A stretch of DNA of 64,000 nt. It comes from Coptis chinensis. Its lineage: Eukaryota; Streptophyta; Magnoliopsida; Ranunculales; Ranunculaceae. The translations under genes were made by a program, and so were the position numbers. The notes below the pieces were generated by a model. It had not been told where the DNA came from, made no database searches, and was given only the letters and a program-made list of their open reading frames with translations. Where the stretch lies: assembly GCA_015680905.1 (NCBI GenBank), contig CM027381.1:20685501-20749500 (forward strand), given 5' to 3'. This document shows positions 33,193-43,612 of this stretch, piece after piece. How positions within the stretch are numbered: the stretch's first letter is position 1; each line of letters opens with the position of its first letter.

Positions 33193-34065
33193 GTTTTCTA
33201 AAAATATGTTGTTTCGATGTTTTAGTTGTTTTTATTGTTTTTATTAGTTCGGATATTAAGTTTTTTTTAAATTCAATAGTTAAACTTAAATTCGGAAGTT
33301 AATTGTATTTGAATTTGAATTTGAATATAATTTGGTTATTTTCAAATTGTGCATTGTTTTTATCGTTAATCCCACTTCCCGAATTGTTTGGGGGTGATAT
33401 TATTTACTCTAGCATGATTTGTTATAGGATCCTCTATTTTAGTAGTTGGTTTGACGTGAGGGTTGAGAATATTCCCGATATGGGCATACCTATGATTAGA
33501 TGTTGTGGTAGGATGAAATCTAAAAGAATTTAGAAGTTATTATTCTAAATTCAATCTAAAAGATATTAGGGTTGTTTTAGAATGAAGAATATGGGTTGTT
33601 TCCGTTTTTGGTTTTGGAATTTTTTTTGTTTCCGGCAATTGCCTTAAAGCTTTTTGGCAACTTCCTGATTGGTTTTAACAACTTAAAACCTATAAAAATT
33701 TCATTCATTCTACACTCACAACCCACACTACACCTTACTTTAATCTCTCACCTTTCACTCCCACGTTTCCCATTTTTCTTCTCCATTTTAGCAACTCAGC
33801 ATTCGGGCTTTGCTTTGATGGGCGCTACTGAGCGCCCTAACGCCTCTCTGTCAGCCAAATTTCATCAGAGCGCCCATCCCAGGCAAAAAGTGAGCGCGCC
33901 CTGCGCCCAAGTGCTTGGAACTCGAAATTCACCAGAGCGCACCCCGCGCCCATCCCAGGCATAGGTGGAGCGCACCCCGCGCCCTGACCCCGTGGGCACG
34001 TAAAATCCAATTTTTTGTAGGTTGTTCCAGGATCCTTTGCAGCTATTCTAGCGAGTTTATTGGGG
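33193..34065 (+). other. ORF1-ORF2 spacer of element C
   Basis: Non-coding, parallel to 3818-4667. PPT-like TTTGGGGGTGAT at 33387-33398. A GC-rich block with GAGCGCACCCCGCGCCC copies lies at 33820-33985, like the element's own leader. Confidence 0.7.
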
Positions 34066-34971
34066 ATGACATTCCCTCGTATCATACCGAATAGTCTTTT
34101 GAAGACTTGTTCCAAAGTGACACCTATGGTGTGTGGTTTCGTGAAGTGATCATTCTAGCAGGCTGGGAGCCACTATTGGTAAGTCATGATGAACTTTATT
34201 CTCCCGCACTTACATCTTATTTTTATGATAATTGTAAGTTTTTTGATAGACCAGATGGAGAACAAGTGTTCTCCATCACCATCGGGGATGAACCAATGGA
34301 AATTTCCAGGTTCTTGCTAGCCTTTGTGCTTAGAATTGGTATGCCAGCCGGAATACAAGACTCATGGGCCTATTCGGTAGATAATATGTACATATATAAC
34401 TATGATGATTTGCATGAGCATTACGGGGCAGGAATCTTTAGGATAGAGGACCAAGGGGATTATAACGTCGCCCTTGGTAGCCTGTCTATGAACGTGGGCA
34501 CTATTATGTTTTGGATCATGCTAAACATTAGAGGAGAATGGCGTTATTCTTCTGTGAATGATGAAACTTGTGATATTTTCCTTGCTTTAGCTAGGGGACG
34601 TACACTCTATGATATTCCCCAGACCTTAATGTCTAGTTTAGTCCGAGCCCATAACAAGCGGTATAAATACCTTCTTATGCCTATTTTAATTTGCCGTATT
34701 ATGCTATGTTTCTTCCCTATTTTTTGTGCCCGTTTCACGGATTGGGTTGGGGTCGACATTGTGAGACCCACCAATTGTATTATTCGATCGTTCCGTGCAA
34801 TTAAGGATACAACCTCATCAGGTTGCACCTTAGACCACATCCGACCAAGTGGCGCTTAACAGGTTAGCTATTGTAGACGATAAGTGGCGTGAAGCCTGGC
34901 AAATTACCATGGCGTGGCAGGATGCGAAGGAACCTCATTTCTTTATTGAGGATGATGAGAAAAATGCTTAA
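34066..34971 (+). pseudogene. ORF2-C, second env-position ORF
   Basis: The ATG at 34066 aligns with ORF2-B's ATG at 4668, but a 1-bp deletion in the first 45 bases shifts the frame; the main frame (34107-34859) carries 250 codons. Blocks: GWEPLLVSHDELYSPALTSY, DGEQVFSITIGDEPMEISRF, GIFRIEDQGDYNVALGSLSM, NVGT, DIFLALARGRTLYDIPQTL, and YLLMPILICRI. A hydrophobic stretch follows the last (IMLCFFPIFCARF), possibly membrane-associated, though B does not keep it. After another frame change the end DAKEPHFFIEDDEKN matches B. Function unknown. Confidence 0.72.
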
Positions 34972-36894
34972 ACGGGAGTTAAGGTTAGTTTTTATTTCAG
35001 TTAGTGTCTGCTTATGTCCCAAGCAATTTATTTCCCATTAACCCTATTACGGGTGGAACTCTTATAGAGTTGCGTCCGTTTTTCTTTTCTATATTAGTAT
35101 GTTTTGCAGATGTTCCAGAATTTCATGCGTTTCCATGGTATTTCTCTACCCTATTTATTTAAATACTTTGAGGACAAAGCATGCTTCTTGTTTGGGGCAT
35201 AGAAACACGTGTAATTAAGGCATCTGTTAAGATATAGATATGTATCCTAAAAATTTACTTTTTTTCTAGTTAAAAATTCAAAAATTTAAAAAATATATAT
35301 ATATATTAATAAAAAGTTTATGCTATACACTTAGGAATATTTGTATTGTTTCCTTCTCTAGGCCCATGATAATCTAGAAATCTCACGTAGCTTTTGCATT
35401 AGAATAGTTTTTTGAAACTTAGGCTAATATGTAGGTAATAATCTTTGCATCTATCTATAAATATGTTACATGAGTATCTATGATTGTTGGCAGTAAGTTT
35501 CTGAAATGTAGGCTAGAGTACTTATTCTACAAATCCTGTGAGAATATAGCCTGAAGCCTTATATGAGTGAACATTTGAGAAATGACACAGGCAATAAGTT
35601 TCTGAAATGTAGGCTAGAGTACTTATTCTACAAATCTTGTGAGAATATAGCCTAAAGCCTTATATGAGTGAACATTTGAGAAATTACACAAGGGAGAAGT
35701 AAAATCCGGATAGAGAAATCACACGTCCACTTGCTTGATTACTATACCACAGCCTAAGCGAGAATTTAGGCCCTCTTTGAATCGATATAGCCAGAAATTC
35801 AAACCTATTAATTTTTTTTTGCTAGTCGCCCCTCTGAGTCTTTCTTTAGCCTTTCATAAACCACAAACCCTTTACCCTCTTACAAAAAAAAAATTAAAAA
35901 AAAAAAAAAAAAAAATCAACCTACCCAATTCTTTGAATAAGTCTGAGAATAGAGATGAAGAATAGAAAAGAGAAGAACCTTTGAAATCAAGAATTCGTTA
36001 GTCGCTCCAGATGAGAAAATTAAGTTTCCATCCAAATAAAAAATAAAATAAAATAATAAAAGAAAATAAAGAGTTAGAACTCCAAAAATAGAATCAAGGA
36101 GTCAAAAGCCAAAGAAAAAAAATATGGCTAAGGATGGAAACAAAGTGTAGAAGCAAAAGTAAATAACAAGGGTTTATCTAGTTACATAATATGAAGCTTC
36201 TATTATCTCAGACTTGTTCTTTTTGAATATCCATTTCCTTCCTTCTTATAACCATCTTCTAATCCCCACAACACCTAATAAAGAGCTCTAGCTCAATTAG
36301 GAATAGGTTAGTGTGATAGTAAGTGGCAGATGTGTTTGATCGACTCCGGCTTCCTTGTGTGTCATTGAATTTGTAAGGTAAAGTGTGCCCATCGCATTAA
36401 CCGGAGTAGCTTAAACTTGAGCGGAAAAAAAATCGAGTGGTTTTGTCTTGACATTTATGTGAGGACCTACTTAAGGACGCTATTCCGAGTTTTCAGAAAT
36501 GGACCTGCTAGTTCATCTCATAGTATTACTCATTATATATATGTTTATTCATAGATGATTGATTATTATGCATATATTAGCTTAGGTTTCGACTTGATTA
36601 TTCTGTATTCATTGCTAGTGAGATGTATAGATAATTGAGACATAGATAAGGAAACAATAGTTTTATTTCTGAGTTGTTGTATTATAGATGAAGTTTATGA
36701 GTACCTTCACTGGAAAACTCTCACGAGGCTATAACTCGTCCACTAGGAAATTCCTAGTGGTTTAAGGCCTTGTTGCATATTGTCAATGCAACCGCACTCG
36801 GCGAAACGAGATTAGTTAGAATTCCATTTTTGGTCACTTATGCTAATTTCTCATATGTGCTTGAGGACAAGCAAAATGCTGTTTCGGGGTGGTT
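34972..36894 (+). other. 3' untranslated region and polypurine tract of element C
   Basis: Non-coding, collinear with 5560-7383. It has an internal PPT-like motif at 35191-35198 after TGAGGACAAAGCATGC, an imperfect ~104-bp tandem duplication at about 35487-35694, an A-rich run near 35881-35915, and the terminal PPT at 36881-36894 preceded by TGAGGACAAGC. Confidence 0.8.
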
Positions 36895-38380
36895 TGATAA
36901 GAGTCAAAAATTGTAGTTTTAACCCCTTAACAATAATATTTTTAGACCAATTATGTGTATAATAAATAAGAGTTAATGCTAATTATGTGCTTTTATGTAT
37001 TTCAGGCATTGAAGTCAATTATGTGCAGAAATGTGCCACTTTGGCGATATAAAGGAGCAAGGGTTGGTTGCTAAGAAGTTCTGTGATTAAAGGCCAAGAT
37101 TCAAGGAGAAAAAGCCTTCGTAAAGCCCGGTCAAAGCTGAAAAGTCAAAGTCAACGCAGGCAGAAACAACACACAAAAATCAGCAGAACTTCCGAAGGCC
37201 ATATCTTTGGATTCAGACCTCAGAATTGGGCCTATTTTATGTCAAAACGATCAGCTTGGAAAGAGCTTTCCAATGGTGTAAATATTGACCCAATAAGAGA
37301 AGAAGAAGTGGACAAAAAGTCTGTTGAAGTCAAAGCCAGCTGAAGAGGGCCCTAAGGACTGAAGAAATTGGGCTTTGGGCACGATTTTCCGGCCCAAAAC
37401 ATGGACCCTCAGCCCATGCACAAAAATATGGATCTGGTATCCTCCATTTCCACCCACAAGACTTAGCTATTAAATATCAATTAGGTTAGGATAGCAAGTA
37501 GCCATTAAAGCTTTACTCTAGATCTAATTTTTCAATTAATTAATTAGTTGTTATTCTTGTTTTAATTTAAGTATTGAATGATTGTTATTTAGTTGTTAGA
37601 TTAATAAAATATTTAGTTCTTGATAATCTAGTTTCGTTTTCCATTAATTATTAGCCTCAATTCTTAGATTTACTTATTGTCATTATTAGTTTAAATCAAT
37701 TATTGCATGAGTAGTTTCCATTTGAGTTTAAATAAGCAAAGTTCCAATCTTTTTATGATGACTTGTTTAATTGGATATGGAAATGATAGCATGATGATTC
37801 TAGGCTAAACCTCCATTAGAGGGAGTTGAAGAAGCCTTGATGAAGCTTGATTTGTGTTAGCGTAGAGTAGTCGTAATTTCCATTCCATTCTAGAAACGAT
37901 TAATTCACCATGAGAATGGGTTTGATCGTTCACATGCTAGATGTTAGTTGGTAGAGATTACCATGAACAACTAGGGATTAGAAAGAACCAATTGTTCTGC
38001 GAAAGCAGTTCAATTTGGATTACGATGATTCGTCGTTAGTAAATTGAGTCGAGTTAAGGTGGAATCAATCCCCCCTAATTCCTTATCATAGATTCAACCC
38101 GTAAGATTTCGTAGTTGAATCCCATTATCTTGTTAGTATAAATTGCATCGTAGTATAATTCATAAACCTCTCATTGACTTTGGTAGGATTAATAGTCGTA
38201 AAAAACTTTGAATGCTAAAGAACTAGGAGTGGAACGAATCTTCTATTCCAACTCTACTTCAATAGTATCGAAAGTAGAAATCTTTGATAAATAGTATACA
38301 TAAAAGAAATAGTTTTACTTGCGTTTAGAATTCATCATTTATTCATAAGTAGAGTTGTATTCAATTTTATCCTATTATCA
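36895..38380 (+). repeat. 3' LTR of element C
   Basis: TGATAAGAGTC...CCTATTATCA, 1486 bp, same length as the 5' LTR. It follows the PPT directly. M gag sequence resumes at 38381. Confidence 0.93.
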
Positions 38381-38650
38381 CTTTTCCAGAGCATGTAACG
38401 CCTGGCTCACCTGAATAAACTCTGGGTTGGTGAAGACAGCATTTTCAACATTTTGACGTTCCTCTTGAGCGTTATTCCTGGGGCCGGCACCGGGAACAAC
38501 TGGTCCATCGGGGCTGGTCATAGGTCCTTGGGGGGTTATTCACATCTTGGTGACTGATATTCTCACCCCTCAGGTATCTCGTGCTTTTCTTCTTTGATAG
38601 TGACATTGCGTGTGGTAGCGCCACCTTTTGTTTTCTTTGCTCCTGCCATC
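38381..38650 (-). pseudogene. Element M gag, N-terminus
   Basis: The ATG at 38650-38648 (minus) begins MAGAKKTKGG. After a frame change come GPMTSPDGPVVPGAGPRNNA and VFTNPEFIQVSQALHALEK. The last residues join in frame with QRSNLEQEL at 25524 when element C is removed. It lies just downstream of M's primer-binding site, so this is the gag start. Confidence 0.75.
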
Positions 38651-38709
38651 ACAATAGTAAGAGTTTTTAGACTAAATCAGTCATTTGGAATGAATATTTA
38701 CCTATTTTG

Positions 38710-38727
38710 TCCCCACAGATGGCGCCA
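38710..38727 (-). promoter_or_regulatory. Primer-binding site of element M
   Basis: On the minus strand TGGCGCCATCTGTGGGGA, a few bases after the presumed LTR end (CCCCTACA). The same 18 bases serve element P at 18297. Confidence 0.75.
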
Positions 38728-38732
38728 CAAGA

Positions 38733-39455
38733 TGTAGGGGAATTTCCGAGTATCCCCTTATTAGGGATACTTTGTGATTAGGGGAATCTCCGAGTATCCT
38801 CTGTGCTTTGTGATTAGGGAGCCTTTACTGAGTAGAGAAGGGATGAGATGATTGTGAGTTCAGAGTTGAACTGCTTGGCGGCTACCTACGTATCTCCTTG
38901 TTTATTTTTGAAGAATCAAACCCTATCTTGCGTTGTTCCTAAGAGCGAAATCCCTATCGCTTATATAGGAAGAGCTTTGAGACTCCTAGGGTTAGGGCTG
39001 TCTCCACTGCTTGTGAGTTCCCTTCCATCTTTGGACTCTATCTTCCTATTTAGGAATTCCCTCTTTGTGGAAGACTGAATCTAGACTATATCTTATGAGA
39101 TATAAGTTTCCTTGCTGATCATAATGTCCCACCATTTATGGGAAGATTATATCTAAAAGGTAACTCTTCAAGATATGCCATTACGATTCCTTCCTTATCA
39201 TCAAAGATCGCCCTCATCAGTTTCCCTCTATTCAGGAACAGTTCATGTCAGTTCCTAACGTATGACTTGGAGAACAGTTGTGCATAGAGGCGGCCAGTCA
39301 CGTGCCTGACATATGTCCACTAAACACTCATGCGAAGCACGAGTTCACTTATCCACAGAACTAATCCGATAGTCCTTGTCTCATTCTGGACATCTATAGT
39401 CTCAGGTTATTTCCCATGCACGTGTCATCTATCTAATGACGGGAAATCCCCCTTA
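38733..39455 (-). repeat. Probable 5' LTR of element M
   Basis: The left edge TGTAGGGG (LTR 3' end in minus sense) is well placed beside the PBS. The right edge is estimated from a sequence near 39440-39455 (GGGAAATCCCCCTT) that mirrors the first bases (GGGGAATTTCC). The outer TG is not clear. The partner LTR is outside the window or lost. A duplicated GGGGAAT-TCCGAGTATCC unit occurs at 38737 and 38782. Confidence 0.6.
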
Positions 39456-39476
39456 AAAAGAACAATAAGGAAATAT

Positions 39477-40028
39477 TGATTGATTGAAATAACAAGATTA
39501 AAAATGCAAGAAATGAAGAACAATAAAGTAAAACTTGAATTGAAAAACAAGACTAGAAAGTAAAGCAAACCAAATGGTTTGGATCCTAATACAATAGATG
39601 GTTTCTCTCTCTATTGCCTTTTGTTTATATACTATCAATTTACCAATTACAGATTTGCCCTTCTCTATTAGTCTTGAGACACCTCGCATCACCTTTCGCT
39701 TTTGCTTTTGCTTTTCTTTCTCACCAAAATAGGTTTAGGAGAAGGCCTACTTTTGAGTTAATTAAGGACATCCATCTTTAGAGTTGAGGACCTTTGACTT
39801 TTGACCGTTGACTTTTTCGGCACATTTTTCTAGCAGCTTCTGGTCTTCATAATAAGCATGATTAAGGCTCCTTTTGGTGCTAAGACACCGCTTTTATGAT
39901 AAATGGTCAAAATATCTCCATAACCTGAAAAAGGCAATAAAAGCTATGAGTTGTTTTTTCGTTAAGCGTAAGAAAGGATGTAATGCATTAATAAAGGGGT
40001 AATAAAACGCATATTTGGGAGTTGATCA
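39477..40028 (-). repeat. Probable 3' LTR of element N
   Basis: In minus sense it starts TGATCAACTCCC at 40028, right after a PPT (ATTTGGGGGTGGTGA). The left end at 39477 is a guess from a TG/CA pair. It is shorter than the LTRs of AB and C, so it belongs to a diverged family or is truncated. Confidence 0.55.
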
Positions 40029-40604
40029 CCACCCCCAAATAACATCATGCTTGTCCTCAAGCAAGGATGAGAGAAAAAAATAAGATCACAACTGTGTGAT
40101 TTATTATCAACTAAACATCTCGTTTCGCAGAGTGCGATTGCATTGACTATATGCAACAAGGCCTTAAACCACTAGGAATTCCCTAGTGGACGAGCTTTAA
40201 GCCTCGTGAGAGTTTTCCAGTGAAGGTACTCACAAACTTTTTCTATTTAAAACAAAGAGTCTTGTTTCCGTATTTATTCTCAGATGTCCATACATCTCAT
40301 TAGAGGTGAATAAGGAAAAGCTCCTTTGAACGTAGAATAACATATGTATAGTAATTTAATCATCTAAAGATAAATGTGCAAAACATTAGCAATGAAATGC
40401 AAAAGCAGAGTTGTTTCTGAGACTTTTGAAGAGCGTCCTTAAGGTGGGTTCTCACTGGGGTGTGTTGTAATCATAACTCTTTGATAGATTCACTCAATTT
40501 TCATTCTCTCAAGTGCAGCGGACACTTATATTCCTCACATACTCAAATGAAGTCCAAAGGAACCGGGGTTGATTGATCACGCTTGCCACTTGCTATCACA
40601 CCAT
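40029..40604 (-). other. Element N 3' untranslated region, first part, with PPT
   Basis: The minus strand carries GCTTGAGGACAAGCATG and the PPT ATTTGGGGGTGGT (40028-40045), then sequence homologous to the 3' UTR of C. It is interrupted at 40604 by a solo LTR and continues at 42080-42282; across the cut AATTAAGAATAGGATGG-TGTGATAGCAAGTGGC matches C's 36295-36330. Confidence 0.75.
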
Positions 40605-42079
40605 TGATAAGATCCCAAAACTGTAGTTTTAACCCTGTAACAGTCATACTTTTAGACCAATTATGTGAGTAATAATTAAGAGTTAACACTGATTACGTGT
40701 TTTTATGCATTTCATGCTTCAAAGTCCATTATGTGCAGAAATGTGCCACTTTAGCGAGATAAAGGAGCAAAGGTCGGTTACTAAGGAGTTCCGTGATTAA
40801 AGGCCAAGATTCAAGAAGACAAAGCCTTTCTAAATCCCGGTCAAAGCTGAAAAGTCAAAGTCCACGCAGGCAGAAACAGTGCACAAAGTCAATAGAACTT
40901 CCAAAGACCATATCTTTGGACTCAGACCTCGGAATTGGGCCTACCTTATGTCAAAACAACCGGATCGGAAAGAGCTTTCCAATGGTCCAAGCTTTGACCC
41001 AATCAGAGGAGCAGAAGTGGATGAAACGTCTGTTGAAGCGAACTGCAGCTGAAGAGGCTTTTTTGGACTGAAAGAATTGGGTTTTGGGCCTGATTCTCTG
41101 GCCCAAAACATGGCTCCAAGCCCATGCGCGATTTTTGGATCTGAGAGTATAAAAACCAAAACTTCACTCTTTGTTAATGGTAGATAGTTAGACCTAGATT
41201 AGTTAGCCTCCATTAATTAGTTTTAGAACTTAGTTTAATTAGTTTCAATTCATTGTATTAGATTAAACCTTTGAATCTTGTTCTTCATTTGATTAGATCA
41301 ATAAAGTAGTATTTTTATCAATTTCGATTTTTGTCATTTCCATTTCTAGATCTAATTTCAATTCTTGTTCTTATTTTATTTTAGTCATTAAATTAGATGT
41401 CATTATTGTTTGATTAAGTAAATTTCAATTCTTTACATTATGTTTAGTTTAGATTCAATGGGAAATGTTAGTTTGATGAATCAAGACTAAAACCTCCATT
41501 AGAGGGTTGATGAAGCCTTGATGAAAACTTAGTTGTTAGTGTAGAATTGTTTGTAGATTCTATTCCACTCTAGAAGGTCGTAGGTGTTTCGGCCATGAGA
41601 ATGGGTGGGCGACCTCACATGTTAGTTAGTATTTGGTAGAAATGCCACGAACACTAGGGATTAGAACTTCGAAATTCTTGCCGAAGAACGTAAGAATCGA
41701 GATACAACAATCTATGCTAGGTTATTAAGTTGGATTCGAGGTGGATTCAATTCCCCTCTAATCCTTTATCTAGATTAAAAACAATCATATTTCCATAGCA
41801 TTAAGTAGTTTAAATTAAAATAATCAATTTCATATTGCATCGTAGTATAATTCCCCCTCGTAAAACTCTCATAGACTTAAGACCGACTAATTAGATTAGA
41901 AAACAATTCCATGCTAGAGCACTAGGAGTGGAATGAACTTGTTACTCCACGCTATTTCGATAGATTTGAGAGTAGAAACTTTGATAAATATAGACCCAAA
42001 AGTTCAAGTTTAGTTTTACTTGCGTTTAGAGTTCATCGCTTTATTTCGTAGGTAAGACTAATTCATTTTACTTTTATCA
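40605..42079 (+). mobile_element. Solo LTR of the Athila-like family with perfect TSD
   Basis: TGATAAGATCCC...TTTTATCA, 1475 bp, flanked by ACCAT on both sides (40600-40604 and 42080-42084). Homologous to the LTRs of AB and C but clearly diverged. No internal sequence remains, so the element was reduced by LTR-LTR recombination. Confidence 0.95.
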
Positions 42080-42282
42080 ACCATCCTATTCTTAATTGAG
42101 CTTGAGGTCTTTTATTAGGAGTTACGGGGCTAGGGTGATGGGCTAGAAAGAAAAAGGAAGGGAAAACAAAATATGATAAGTTGAGAACTGGGTCTTCATG
42201 ATACTTGTAACTAGAGAAGAACCTCATTTTGTTCTTTGCTTTCGAATTGTGATTCATTCTTTTAGACCTTTGGCTTTGTGAC
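42080..42282 (-). other. Element N 3' untranslated region, second part
   Basis: Continuation of N between the solo LTR and the copia element, similar (inverted) to 36150-36300 of element C. Ends with GTGAC, one copy of the copia TSD. Confidence 0.7.
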
Positions 42283-43543
42283 TTTAGGAACTGTTATGGT
42301 TACATCGAATGATTTACTATGAACCGCGAAATCCCATGCACAGCGGAATAAATGGTTATCACGGTTTGGTTAGAAATGATACCTTTTGATCAGCTGTGAT
42401 AACTCTGAGAATCCAAGCTCTATGAATCAGCAACCTCTTGATTTTCTATTGTATTCCATCCTTAGAATGGACGTTGTGTGGGCAATGATCTACCACCCTC
42501 TTCTTTCTCTCTTGGCCTCTCTCACTCACAAAATTTGGAACTAATTTTGAATATACTTTTCTTGACCAAAACCTTGAGAAAAAACGGCCAGAGAAAGAGG
42601 TTTCTATTTATAGGCTACAACAGGGACCATGAGGAGAAATCAGGGTTAGGTCTCCTGATGGGCTTAGGCTTCCCATGTTCGCCCAGAACACACGGCCTAA
42701 GTCCATCAACAAATGACTTATTCCACTAAAGGCCATTGTTGCACAACCACCCTAATCCCAAATTACATGTTACGTTTATGGGCTCCATATTATATGCTCG
42801 TTGATCTCCCCGTGTTTAAGATATCGAATGCCCGTTGATTAAGTCAAGTTACTGACAACTACATTAATCAACTTCTTATGTCCTTGAGTAGTACCACTCA
42901 ACCTCATTGTCATGTCGGATTAAATCCACCTGTAGGGTTTACATGACAATCCTTATGAGCTCCTCAAGGGGACATCATCAACCCGACTTCCTGCGGGTCA
43001 CAGATTCCTTCTATAATCAACAACACACCTTACATACAATGTCATTATCCAATCCAATCGAGTTTGTTGATTCTCAAATGAATCTCACTCATTGATGATT
43101 TAAAGCAATGTACAATGCACGTAAGTGCTCGTTATTATATCCGGATTAAGAGGACAAGCATCCATAATAATAGAGGTGTTTGTTCTCTTATATAGTCAGT
43201 ATAAAGAGAAACAACCTCACTTGGTCCTGTTCAATACACACAAAGTATACTAGTGTAATTCTGCAGTCAAGATAGACTAATACCATATTATACTACAACC
43301 TTACCAATGGTTTGTCCAAATCCATCTAGGTTGTGAATATTTACTTATACTTTATAAGGTACTGATGATATGATCTTCTGTGCGTCACCACACACCATAT
43401 CATCTATAACATAAAGTATTAGACACATGCGTATAACTAATAACATACATAATATGCATAACATTTGCCCATATGATTCTCATTCAAAATATAAAGAATT
43501 AGAGTTAATACAAAAGTAATGCTTTTAGTATATAACCCTATCA
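42283..43543 (-). repeat. 3' LTR of the copia element
   Basis: 1261 bp; minus-sense start TGATAGGGTTATATACT, end at 42283 with the outer bases altered (AA instead of CA). Nearly the same length as its partner, with scattered differences. Confidence 0.92.
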
Positions 43544-43612
43544 ATCTCCCACTTATACTCAAAGCATTGTTTTTTAGTATACTACTAACAAATCTCCCAC
43601 TTATACTTATAG

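Larger units (their letters stand above)
25525..38380 (+). mobile_element. Element C: Athila-like LTR element lacking RT and integrase
   Basis: Two direct LTRs of equal length (1486 bp each: 25525-27010 and 36895-38380) enclose a PBS, gag, protease, ORF1-C, ORF2-C, a long 3' UTR and a PPT. RT, RNase H and integrase are absent between protease (ends about 30470) and the spacer before ORF1. It is inserted in M gag: on both sides M reads in frame (ALEK on the right, QRSNLEQEL on the left). The 5-bp flanks are ATGTT and CTTTT, only 3 of 5 matching, so a clean TSD cannot be claimed. Total 12856 bp. Confidence 0.9.

Noticed and set aside
38848-39078. Small host gene of 76 codons
   Set aside because: Lies within the presumed LTR of element M; no homology seen.
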